Below are positions 46,373 to 56,323 of a DNA stretch of 64,000 nucleotides, piece after piece (the first letter of the stretch is position 1; each line of letters begins with the position of its first letter). A program made the position numbers and the translations under genes. Under the pieces are notes generated by a model. That model did no database searches. It saw nothing but the letters and a program-made list of their open reading frames with translations, and was not told the origin of the DNA. Source of the DNA: Amphimallon solstitiale (Eukaryota; Arthropoda; Insecta; Coleoptera; Scarabaeidae); contig OY720678.1 of NCBI GenBank assembly GCA_963170755.1, positions 41,883,883-41,947,882 on the forward strand. The letters run 5' to 3'.

Positions 46373-47351
46373 TCTCCTTAATATTAGCCGACGGCCGTTT
46401 CGTGTTAATTTCTTGGGAAAACACGGCTTAACCGAATCACCATGGTTACCGCCCGAACCGTCAAAATCGACGAAAATTGGTTGCACGGGGCGCGCTTTGT
46501 CACCTTTGAGAGGGAGTCGAGGGTGTCGTGCGCGTCGGTTAAGCTTAGAACGCACCTTCCTTTTACAAGTAGGCTATTTTTCCGCCCTCCTGGCGGACGG
46601 GTTCCCGAGAATCGAGGCTCTCAAGAGGAGCCCGCAAATATTTTGTAACATAAAAATGGCTTACGTACTTAAAAATGCAGTAGTGGTCATCAAAAAGAGA
46701 CATTTCGCTAATCTGACAGCTCCAACGAAAAATTTTGCATGTTTGACTTTTAAGCCTTATATTCCGAATTTTGAAGGTTTTGACGGCCCAACAAGGTACA
46801 TAATCGAAAAGTCAGACATTCTTGAACCGATCGCATTCCTATTCCAACTTCATCGACATACGATATCGATAGGACGAGTGATTTAAATTCCTCATGCAGA
46901 CGGACATCGTAGAAAAATGGCCGAAATACGCCAGAAATACATGTACACAATAAATCAAGTGCAATGCTCATAACATGTAATGTACACTCACATACATTCA
47001 TGTGCACTTTCCGTGAATATATTATATATCGGTAGCTTGACTTAACATTTTTACATACAGGCTGATATCTTTTAATTACTATAAATTTGAATTTTAAAAT
47101 ACGATAATTCCAGAACGCGTATGCCCAGTTTCCTTAATGTAATTATTAACGTCAGAATAGGTTCATGGCATATAAACACACATAATATATTTAGTTTTAG
47201 GACACGGACAAGGCACTAAATTAATTATCTGGACACAATTAAAACGTTTTTTATAGCCTTTTAAAGATTACAGGTCTATTTTCTCTGAGATTTAAAAAAA
47301 AATTGCAGATTTCAACATAGAGTCAAGCCTACATATAAATATGGCAGTTGA

Positions 47352-47462
47352 ACAAACTATTTACATTAGGTCGATAGCCCAATGGCAAGATTGACGGCTT
47401 CTTAATACAATGACTTTGCCGGGTCGGGTTCGAACCCAGGCCGGGGCAAAACATTTTTTTTT
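47352..47462 (+). ncRNA. tRNA-like Pol III unit (element E)
   Basis: Almost identical to the unit in D: A box TAGCCCAATGG at about 47375, B box GGTTCGAACCC at about 47427, T9 terminator at about 47454. Element F lacks this segment, so it was gained (or lost) within the family. Confidence 0.45.
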
Positions 47463-47849
47463 CGAATGCGATATTGTGTATTTATTTCGTGTATTTTACC
47501 GGCAATTTATAAGAGAAGACGCCGGACTTCTCGACATAATTTTCCCGGTCGATGAAATAATCATTCACATATACAGCATGATTTTTTCTTATAATTTTTA
47601 TAAATTCCATTTAAAATACAATAATTCTAAAACGGGTATGCCGTTTTCTTAAGGGAAAAAATAATGCTTTTAACATTTATGTGCCCCTACGAAATAATTA
47701 TTTAAATAATTACGCACTGCGCAGTGGGTGGAGCCAAATCAACTTTTTCTTCTGATTAAGGTAAAACTCGGTACTCGGGGGCTCTTGGTGTCGGTGATCT
47801 CAAGCCCAATGTCAAAATTTCAAAAAAAAAATGGTGCATCTAATATGGC

Positions 47850-49300
47850 GGAAGAGTTTTTTGAAAACTGACGTATGAATGTGAAATTTTAGATACGGGG
47901 GTGTCTTAGGTCGCCGATCACGAATCGAAAGTCAAAATGTCAAAAAAAAAAACAAAATGGCCGAAGTTTTTTGAAAATTGACGTATGAATGTGAAATTTT
48001 AGATACGGGGGTGTCTTAGGTCGCCGATCACGAATCCAAAGTCAAAATGTCAAAAAAAAACAAAATGGCGGAAGTTTTTTGAAAATTGACGTATGAATGT
48101 GAAATTTTAGGTACGGGGGTGTCTTAGGTCGCCGATCACGAATCGAAAGTCAAAATGTCAAAAAAAAACAAAATGGCGGAAGTTTTTTGAAAATTGACGT
48201 ATGAATGTGAAATTTTAGATACAGGGGTGTCTTAGGTCGCCGATCACGAATCCAAAGTCAAAATGTCAACAAAAAAAATGGCGGACGAGTTTTTTGAAAA
48301 TTGACGTATGAATGTGAAATTTTAGATACGGGGGTTTTGCGGGTCGTCGATCATGATTTCAAAGTCAAAATGTCAAAAAAATCAAAATGGCGGACCAGTT
48401 TTTTGAAAATTGACGTATGAATGTGAAATTTTAGATGCGGGGGTTTTGGGGGTCGTCGATCATGATTCCAAAGTCAAAATGTCAAAAAAGTCAAAATGGC
48501 GGACCAGTTTTTTGAAAACTGACGTATGAATGTGAAATTTTAGATGCGGGGGTGTCTTAGGTCGCCCATCACCAATCCATAGTCAAAATGTCAAAAAAAG
48601 AAAATGGCGGACGGGTTTTTTAAAAATTGACGCATGAATGTGAAATTTTAGATACGGGGGTATGTGCGGACGCCGATCACAAATCCAAAGTCAAAATGTC
48701 AAAAAAACAAAACGGCGGAGGAATTTTTTGAAAATTGTCGTATGAATGTGAAATTTTAGATACGAGGGTGTGTGCGGACGCCGATTACAAATCCAAAGTC
48801 AAAATGTCAAAAACAACAAAATGTCGGAAAAGTTTTTTGAAAATTGACGTATAAATGCGAAATTTTAGATGCGGGGGTGTCTGCGGACGCCGATCACCAA
48901 TCCATAGTCAAAATGTCAAAAAATAGAAAATGGCGGAAAAGTTTTTTGAAAATTGACGTATAAATGCGAAATTTTAGATACGGGGGTGTCTGCGGACGGC
49001 GATCACCAATCCATAGTCAAAATGTCAAAAAAAAAACAAAATGGCGGCAGAATTTTTGAAAATTGACGTATGAATGTAAAATTTTAGATACGAGGGTGTG
49101 TGCGGACGCCGATTACAAATCCAAAGTCAAAATGTCAAAGAACAAAATGGCAGACGGGTTTTTTGAAAATTGACGTATGAATGTGAAATTTTAGATACGG
49201 GGGTGTGTGCGGACGCCGATTATAAATCCAAAGTCAAAATGTCAAATAAAACAAAATGGCGCAAGAGTTTTTTGAAAATTGATGAATGTGAAATTCTGGA
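47850..49300 (+). repeat. ~108-bp satellite array, about 13 units (element E)
   Basis: It is preceded by the same leader as D. Early units are the GTGTCTTAGG type, three middle units the TTTTGGGGGTCGTCGATCATG-like type, and later units a third type with GTGTGCGGACGCCGATTACA. Type changes in blocks indicate local amplification. The ATGGCGG box is kept in most units (once ATGTCGG, once ATGGCAG). Confidence 0.95.
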
Positions 49301-50203
49301 TACGGGGGTGCTTGTAGTCGTTTATTACGTCTTCAATTTTGCGATTCTTCGAAACGTGATTGAACAGGGCTTAAATTTAATACTTCATTTTTTCTTAACG
49401 ACAGTAGATTCGAAAACATCAGAATGGTATTGTACACTGTCTCAATGAAATTGTTGCGCTCTTTGAGCTCATTGTTTCTTTCGATACTTTAACATGACAT
49501 GTTTAACAATAAATTACCTTTCTCGCTCTTGAGTGGGTACCAGTTTGTGTCAAAATAGTTTTTAATATACTATTGGCTTCACAAAATTTATGTATGTACA
49601 GGAGTGTTTCAAAAGTTTATAAAAGTGGACATTCTAAAAAGCGTCATGCCAGTGATCGCTTTTTACAGGAAAGGCGCTTCAATAGGGCTTCACTTTAAAA
49701 CTTGGGCCTTTTCCTTTTATTATTATTTCGTGCTCCTTTATTAACGATAGTTGATTTTGAAAAGGTTAACAGGCTTTTACACTTTCACATCAAAGTAGTA
49801 TTGTAAACTGTCTTAATCAACATGTTAGACTTTTTGATGTCATTGTGCTTTTGGATACCTTAACATGACATGTTAAACATTAATTTACCTTTCTCGCTCT
49901 TGAGTGTGTACCGCTTTGTGTAAAAAACCAATGGAGGAGAATTTTAAATAAAATATACTATTGGCTTCACGTAATATATGTATATACAGGGATGCGTCAA
50001 AAGTTAATAAAATCAGACATTCTAAAAGGCGTCATGACAGTGATTGCTTTTGACACGAAACTATGAAAAAGCTGTAAGCGGACGCGAAAAAGGCGATTCA
50101 AACTAAAAGAAATTGACGAACCCGCTGTAAGCGGACGGACCCGCTGTAAGCGGACGATCAGCTGGAAGCGGACGGACCCGCTGTAAGCGGACGTTATAGC
50201 TAG
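49301..50203 (+). repeat. Two ~370-bp modules and 3' terminal GCGGACG cluster (element E)
   Basis: Module words: GTAGATTCGAAAACATCAGA, TTTCTTTCGATACTTTAACA, CCTTTCTCGCTCTTGAGTG (about 49517 and 49888), TATTGGCTTCAC. From 50060 there are five repeats of TGTAAGCGGACG / GGAAGCGGACGGACCCGC, capable of pairing with nearby GTCCG words, then TTATAGCTAG. Confidence 0.75.
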
Positions 50204-51139
50204 TTATATATAATAATAGCGCACAGACCTCTGTTGTTAATCGCCTTAGTTGAAAGAGCTTAACCGAGCATTTTCGAAACTATCAAAATAGAAAAAGTCG
50301 ACAAAACGCCAGATTGAACTCCTCTCTGGATACGCGGAATTGAAAGCTGTCCTTTGGCGTGCGTGTTACGTGGACTCTAAAGGGTTCCTCGCCGGCGAGT
50401 TTTTCCTTCTAAGTGGAGCGTGTGCAGAGATATGGGGTTTTAAAGGGGAGCGTGCATTCCATTTTGTAACGAAAAAATGGCTTACGTTTTGACCATTCCC
50501 GTGACAAGCGATAAAAATCTCGGGAAACGTCAAACTGACATCAAACTGAGTTGTGTCCACAGATTCACTTTTAAGCGTGAAATACGAAATTTTGAAGGTT
50601 GCGAGGGTCCAACATGACCCGAGGTGTTAAAGAACGGCCTTCTCTGGACCTTTTACGTGCTTATTTCGAGTCGACAGACGCACGCAACCAAGGGCACGAG
50701 CACTTTCAAATTCTTTTGCAGAAGCATTTGGTCAGAAAAATGGCCGATTCAATGTGCAGTAACATCAATGTATTTCGGACGGGCGAAAAATATAATCAGA
50801 TTCTCATGTGCACTGCCGATCAATGTATTACGGTCCGGTGAATGTTCGGCATCTCCATATCTCCACACAATACATAACGGTCCCGCTTGATTTAATATTT
50901 TTATCTATATACAGGGGTCGATTAGTATTTTAATAATGATTTGAATTAAAATACGTTAATTCCAGAACGCGTATGCCCCGTTTCCTTAATGGAGAAAAGG
51001 ATTGCTTTTAACATCGATGTGCCCTTATGTAATAATTTTATTTAATCGATTACGCATACATGCAGAGTGGGCGGAGCTAGCTGAAATTAATTTCTCTCTT
51101 CCGATTAAAGTAAAATTCGGCACTTGGGAGTTTTTGTGG

Positions 51140-51900
51140 TGTCATTGATCACGTATCCAAAGTCGAAATGTCAAAAAAAAAACAAAATGGCCGAAGGATT
51201 TTTTGAAAATTGACGTATAAATGTGAAATTTTAGATACGGGGATGTCTTAGGTCACCGATCACGAATCCATAATCAAAATGTCAAAAAAAAACAAAATGG
51301 CGGGAGATTTTTTGAAAATTAACGTATGAACGTGAAATTTTAGATACGGGGGTTTTGGGGGTCGCCGATCACGATTCCAAAGTCAAAATGTCAAAAAAAA
51401 ACAAAATGGCGGAAGATTTTTTGAAAATTGACGTATGAACGTGAAATTTTAGATACGGGGGTTTTGGGGGTCGCCGATCACGATTCCAAAGTCAAAATGT
51501 CAAAAAAAACAAAATGGCGGGAGATTTTTTTGAAAATTAACGTATGAATGTGAAATTTTAGATACGGGGGTTTTGGGGGTCGCCGATCACGATTCCAAAG
51601 TCAAAATGTCAAAAAAAATAAAATGGCGGAAGATTTTTTTGAAAATTGACGTGATTGTGAAATTTTAGATACGGGGGTTTTGGGGGTCGCCGATCACGAT
51701 TCCAAAGTCAAAATGTCAAAAAAAAACAAAATGGCGGGAGATTTTTTTGAAAATTGACGTATGAAAGTGAAATTTTATATACGGGGGTTTTGGAGGTCGC
51801 TGATCACGATTCCAAAGTCAAAATGTCAAAAAAAAAACAAAATGGCGGAAGATTTTTTTGAAAATTGACGTGTGAATGTGAAATTTTAGATACGGGGTTG
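51140..51900 (+). repeat. ~108-bp satellite array, about 7 units (element F)
   Basis: Mostly the GGGGGTTTTGGGGGTCGCCG type with CACGATTCCAAAG. ATGGCGGAAG and ATGGCGGGAG alternate from unit to unit from about 51295, suggesting amplification of a two-unit (~216-bp) block. Confidence 0.9.
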
Positions 51901-54720
51901 TTTGTGGTCGCTTATTACGTCTTCAATTTGGCGATTCTTCGAAACGTGATTGAGCAGGGTTTAAATTTAATACTTCATTTTTTCTTAACGATAGTAGATT
52001 CGCAAACATCAGAATCGTATTGTACACTGTCTCAATGGAAATGTTGCGCTCATTGAGCTCACTGTTTCTTTCAATACTTTAACATGACTTATGTTTAACA
52101 TTAAATTACCTTTCTCGCTCTTGATTATATACCAGTTTGTCTAAAAAGCAGTTCGAGAAGAATTTTAAATATAATAATAAAATATACTATTGGCTTAACA
52201 AAATATATGTAGGGGTGATTCAAAAGTTTATAAAGGTGGACACTCTAAAAAGCCATGACAGTGATTGCTTTTTACAGGACAGGCGCTTCAATAGGACTTA
52301 AATTTAAAACTTGGGCTTTTTACTTTTATTATTATTTTGTGATTTTTTCTTAACGAGAGTAGACTTCGAAAAGGTTGACAGACTTTTACACTTTCACATC
52401 AAAATAGTATTGTACAGTGTCTTAATAAAAATGTTGCCCTTTCTGAACTCATTGTGTATTTGCATACTTTAACACGACTTATGTTTAACATTACATTACC
52501 TTTTTCGCTCTTGAGTATGTACAGATTTGTGTAAAAAACAGTTCGAGAAGCATTTTAAATAAAACATACTATTCGCTTCACAAGATATATGTATATATAC
52601 AGGAGTTCTTCAAAAGTTAATAAAAACGGACATTCTAAAAAGCCATGACAGTGATTGCATTTTGCAGGAAACTGTGAAGAAACTGTAAGCGGACGCGAAA
52701 AAAGCCATTCAACAGGGCTAAAATTTAAAACTTGAGCTTTTTACTTTTACTTTTATTTTGTGCTCCTTTATTAACAATAGTGGATTTCAAAAAGGTCACA
52801 CTTTACATCAAAATAGTATTGTACACTGTCTTAATAAAAATGTTGGGCTTTTTGATCTCATTGTGTCTTTGGATACTTTAACACGACTTATGTTTAACAT
52901 TAAATTACCTTTCTCGCTCTTGAGTGTGTACCGGCTTATGTCAAAAACAGTTCGATAAGAAATTTAAATAAAATATCCTATTGGCTTAACAAAATATATG
53001 TATCTACAGGGGTGCTTCAAAAGTTTATAAAAGTTGACATTCTAAAAAGCGTTTTTACAGGAAAGGCGCTTTAATAGGGCTTCAATTTAAAATTTGGGCT
53101 TTTTACTTTTATTATTATTTCGTGCTCCTTTATTAACGAGAGTAGACTTCGAAAAGATTGACAGGCTTTTACACTTTCACCTGGAAATAGTATTGTAAAC
53201 TGTCTTAATGAAAATGTTGCGCTTTTTGAGAGCTCATTGTTTCTCTGGATATTTTAACATGACATGTTTAACATTAAACTACCTTTCTTGCTCTTGAGTG
53301 TGTACAGGTTTGTGTTAAAAACAGTTGGAGAAGAATTTTAAATAAAATATCCTATTGGCCTAACAAAATGTATGTTTATACAGGGGTGCTTCAAAAGTTT
53401 ATAAAAGTGGACATTCTAAAAACCGTTTTTTACAGGAAAAGCACTTCAATAGGGCTTAAATTTAAAACTTGGCCTTTTGAATTTTATTATTATTTTGTGC
53501 TTTTTTCTTAACGAGAGTAGACTTCGAAAAGGTTGACATGCTTTACCACTATCACATCAAAATAGTATTGTAAACTGCCTCGATAAAAATGTTGTGCTCT
53601 TTCAGCTCATTGTTTCTTTAAATACTTTAACATAAATTATGTTTAACATTAAATTACCTTTCTCGCTCTTGAGTGTGTACAGGTTTGTGTAAAAAAACAG
53701 TTTGAGAGGCATTTTAAATGAAATATACTATTGGCTTCACAAGATATATGTATATACAGGGGTGCTTCAAAAGTTAATAAGATCGGACATTCTAAAAAGC
53801 CATGACAGTGATTGCTTTTTACAGGAAACTGTGAAGGGACTGTAAGCGAACGCGAAAAAAGCCATTCAATAGGGCTAAAATTTAAAACTTGGGCTTTTTT
53901 TTGGATCTTTGAGTAAAATGAATTTTAGGTTCATTTTTATTATTCTTTTGTGTTTGTTCATTAACGATAGTAGGATTCAAAAAGGTTGACATGATTTTTC
54001 ACTGTTACATCAAAATAGTACTGTAAACTGTCTTAATGGAAATGTTGCGCTCTGAGCTCATTGTTTCTTTCGATACTTTAACATGACTTATGTTTAACAT
54101 TAAATTACCTTTCTCGCTCTTGAGAATGTACAGATTTATGTCAAAAACAATTCGAGAAGAATTTTAAATAAAATATCCTATTGGCCTAACAAAATATATG
54201 TATACATGGGTGCTTCAAAAGTTTATAAAAGTGGACATTCTAAAAAGCGTTTTTTACAAGAAAGGCGCTTCAATAGGGCTTAAATTTAAAACTTGGGCTT
54301 TTTACTTTTATTATTATTTTGTGCTTTTTTCTTAACGAGAGTGGACTTCGAAAAGGTTGACATGCTTTTCCACTATCACATCAAAATACTATTGTAAACT
54401 GCCTCGATGAAAATGTTGTGCTCTTTCAGCTCATTGTTTCTTTAAATACTTTAACATGAACTATGTTTAACATTAAATTATCTTTCTCGCTCTTGATTGT
54501 GTACAGGTTTGTGTATAAAACAGTTCGAGAAGCATTTTAAATAAAACATACTATTGGCTTCACAAGATATATGTATATACAGGGGTGCTTCAAAAGTTAA
54601 TAAAATCGGACACTCTAAAAAGCCATGACAGTGATTGCTTTTTACAGGAAACTGTGAAGAAACTGTAAGCGGACGCGAAAAAAGCGGTTCAAGTTAAGAG
54701 AGACTGGCGGACAGCTGTAA
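51895..54720 (+). repeat. Array of about seven ~370-450-bp modules (element F)
   Basis: The word TTTCTCGCTCTTGA or a close variant falls near 52109, 52499, 52911, 53284, 53661, 54112 and 54483, giving periods of about 372-450 bp. Longer units contain an extra AAACTGTGAAG / CTGTAAGCGGACGCGAAAAA segment. Each has GTACAGGTTTGTGT, TATTGGCTTCACAAGATATA, TACAGGGGTGCTTCAAAAG and CGGACATTCTAAAAAGC. No coding frame persists across units. Confidence 0.9.
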
Positions 54721-54769
54721 GCGGACGCGAAGAGGCGATTCAAGCTCGAAGAGATTGATGGACAGCTAG

Positions 54770-55363
54770 TCTTATTATATAATGCTTGTTGGATATGGAT
54801 GAAAACAAAAACCATCTCGCTAAATTAAATGTCTGCAACTTGGAAAGCTTCTATATGAGTCATGTAAGCTGCAATGCATGGGCGTAACGTACACCCCCGC
54901 TTGACAACGCCGCGCAAGGTGGGGGCAGAAAAGCAAAGGGCCCAGCGTTGGCCCAGAGTCCAACATCACCCTGTACTTTTCGCGGGAGGGGAGCATTGCT
55001 CAAATTACGACCCTGCCTGTATAATAAAAAAGTCAATTGGTAAACTAACACACTAACCTCAACAACATATTTGATAAATATTGTAAAGACCTTGCGAAAA
55101 TGATTAATTTTGTAGTAACACTTTCTAATATAAATAATATAAATATAAGAAATACATAGATAATCTCCTAAAAATTTTTGCGACGCCAACAAACTACCCT
55201 TTCTCCTCACTTGTAAATATTCAAGAGTTTTGAAATGATTTTAAAGTAAACATAATGTCATACTGAATTCGAATAAACAGCTCCACAATATAAATGATCT
55301 TTGTACTGATTTAAATTTTCTAATCAAAGATAATTATATTTATTATAGGCATTGCCTATAATT
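54770..55363. other. Unassigned flank right of the element array
   Basis: Includes a GC-richer patch 54890-55020 (AAAGGGCCCAGCGTTGGCCC) and a near-palindrome TATAGGCATTGCCTATA (55344-55360). No gene recognised; the missing 3' half of the pogo-like gene is not here. Confidence 0.4.
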
Positions 55364-55381
55364 GGGGGGGGGGGGGGGGGG
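55364..55381 (+). repeat. G18 homopolymer
   Basis: Eighteen consecutive G. Unusual in AT-rich DNA, prone to sequencing error and slippage, so frame reading across it is unsafe. Confidence 0.9.
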
Positions 55382-55509
55382 AGCTCAGAAAATTACGCCA
55401 AAGATTGCAAATATCGGCGTTTAAATCCTCGGGTATGTATCCTGTCGGTGCAAGTATTGTGCCAGTTAACGCTGTTTTGGCACCTACAGAGGCAATCAAT
55501 GACCTAAAT
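55382..55509 (+). CDS. Candidate internal exon ending at a GTAAGT donor
   Basis: After the G-run one frame is open: LRKLRQRLQISAFKSSGMYP, then VGASIVPVNAVLAPTEAIND and LN, followed by a consensus donor GTAAGT at 55510-55515. The frame also continues through the donor to a stop near 55555. Composition is balanced and not low-complexity. I do not recognise the peptide, and the acceptor side is obscured by the homopolymer. It could equally be a chance ORF. Confidence 0.2.
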
Positions 55510-55555
55510 GTAAGTAACAATAAGTTTGAAATATCTAAGTTCATCAAAATCAGCT

Positions 55556-56280
55556 GATGCCAGTCCCATCAGTTAAAAATCTATTGTCCGGTCCATCGCA
55601 TGAATACAATAGTTCCCAGAAAAAGCTTGATAACCATATTACGCCGAATGCCAAATTTATTCCCTGCAAAATTTTTGAAAGAAATTAGTTAGTCAATGAT
55701 GAAAAGCCCAGCATTTATAAGTGAAAAAAAGCGAAATGCTTAGAATAAAACTGAGAAACAACCGAAGACTACACGAACCATTAACAAAAGCAGAGACAGG
55801 AAAAAGAAAATTAGGAATGTGGAATCGGATACAAACAAGCAAGTGCACCAACAACATCTTAAATTCATAAAATAAATTTCATACGATTATCACATGCCAT
55901 AGGGTTGCATACCAAGAAATATTTGCATCAGATTTCAATATAAATCACCCCTGGTCGTTATTATATTTACTCAGATATGTAAGATTTTTTCCTGAGAAAT
56001 TTCACCGGGCTATAAATGAATCCCTGGTCTGTCGCAGAACTCAGAAGATGTCCTACGAAGGTTTTCCTTTATAAATAGTAAATATCAAGCAAGTAAACAA
56101 TCTCGAATTATATTGTAATGAAATAAGCCCACACAAAAAAAAGAAGCAGACATCCGGGCGACGACAGAAACGTACCGGTAAACAAGTCGTAAATCAACTG
56201 CACTTATATACTACGTCAGCGACAGAAAGTCTGGAATATGGTAGATCAGAACCACAATTTGCTAGACCTTTTGTCTGCAC
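55556..56280. other. Unassigned DNA upstream of a candidate promoter
   Basis: No coding or repeat structure recognised. Not as AT-rich as the surrounding DNA in 55990-56060 and 56150-56280. Confidence 0.35.
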
Positions 56281-56281
56281 A

Positions 56282-56323
56282 TATAAATGCCGCCGGTGGG
56301 ATAAGGAATTCATTCATTCAGTA
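56282..56323 (+). promoter_or_regulatory. Candidate core promoter: TATA box plus TCAGTA initiator
   Basis: TATAAA (56282-56287) is followed about 38 bp later by an arthropod-type initiator TCAGTA (56318-56323) within CATTCATTCAGTAGT. A GC-rich stretch GCCGCCGGTGGG lies between. The spacing is somewhat long (30-32 is usual). Such arrangements occur in host genes and in insect LTRs; no downstream gene is recognised. Confidence 0.35.

Larger units (their letters stand above)
46373..50203 (+). mobile_element. Helitron/Helentron-like element E, ~3.83 kb, best complete satellite-bearing copy
   Basis: The left end TCTCCTTAATATTAGCCGAC follows a T; the right end GACGTTATAGCTAG (CTAG 50200-50203) is followed by a T. 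Order: GC-rich head, conserved head block (46680-47140), tRNA-like unit, satellite array, two ~370-bp modules and a cluster of CTGTAAGCGGACG-type words. The first 300 bp differ from A-D (CGGCCGTTTCGTG, CTCCTGGCGGACGGG). No protein gene. The 157-codon ORF at 46413-46886 crosses sequence that in other copies is broken. Confidence 0.6.
50205..54769 (+). mobile_element. Helitron/Helentron-like element F, ~4.57 kb
   Basis: The head TATATATAATAATAGCGCAC directly follows the T after E's CTAG and resembles the diverged head of C. Head blocks recognisable by position include AAAAAATGGCTTACG (about 50464) and TTTTAAGCGTGAAATACGAA. There is no tRNA-like unit. A satellite array and about seven ~400-bp modules lead to CTGTAAGCGGACGCGAAGAG, then GACAGCTAG (CTAG 54766-54769) and a T. 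No obvious hairpin precedes this CTAG, so the 3' end is less certain than in A-C. Two short ORFs near 50599-50890 are not conserved. Confidence 0.5.

Noticed and set aside
46413..46886. Longest ORF in the window (157 codons) as a gene
   Set aside because: It lies across the head of element E; two other frames are also open over part of it, and the corresponding sequence in A, C and F is broken. I recognise no domain.
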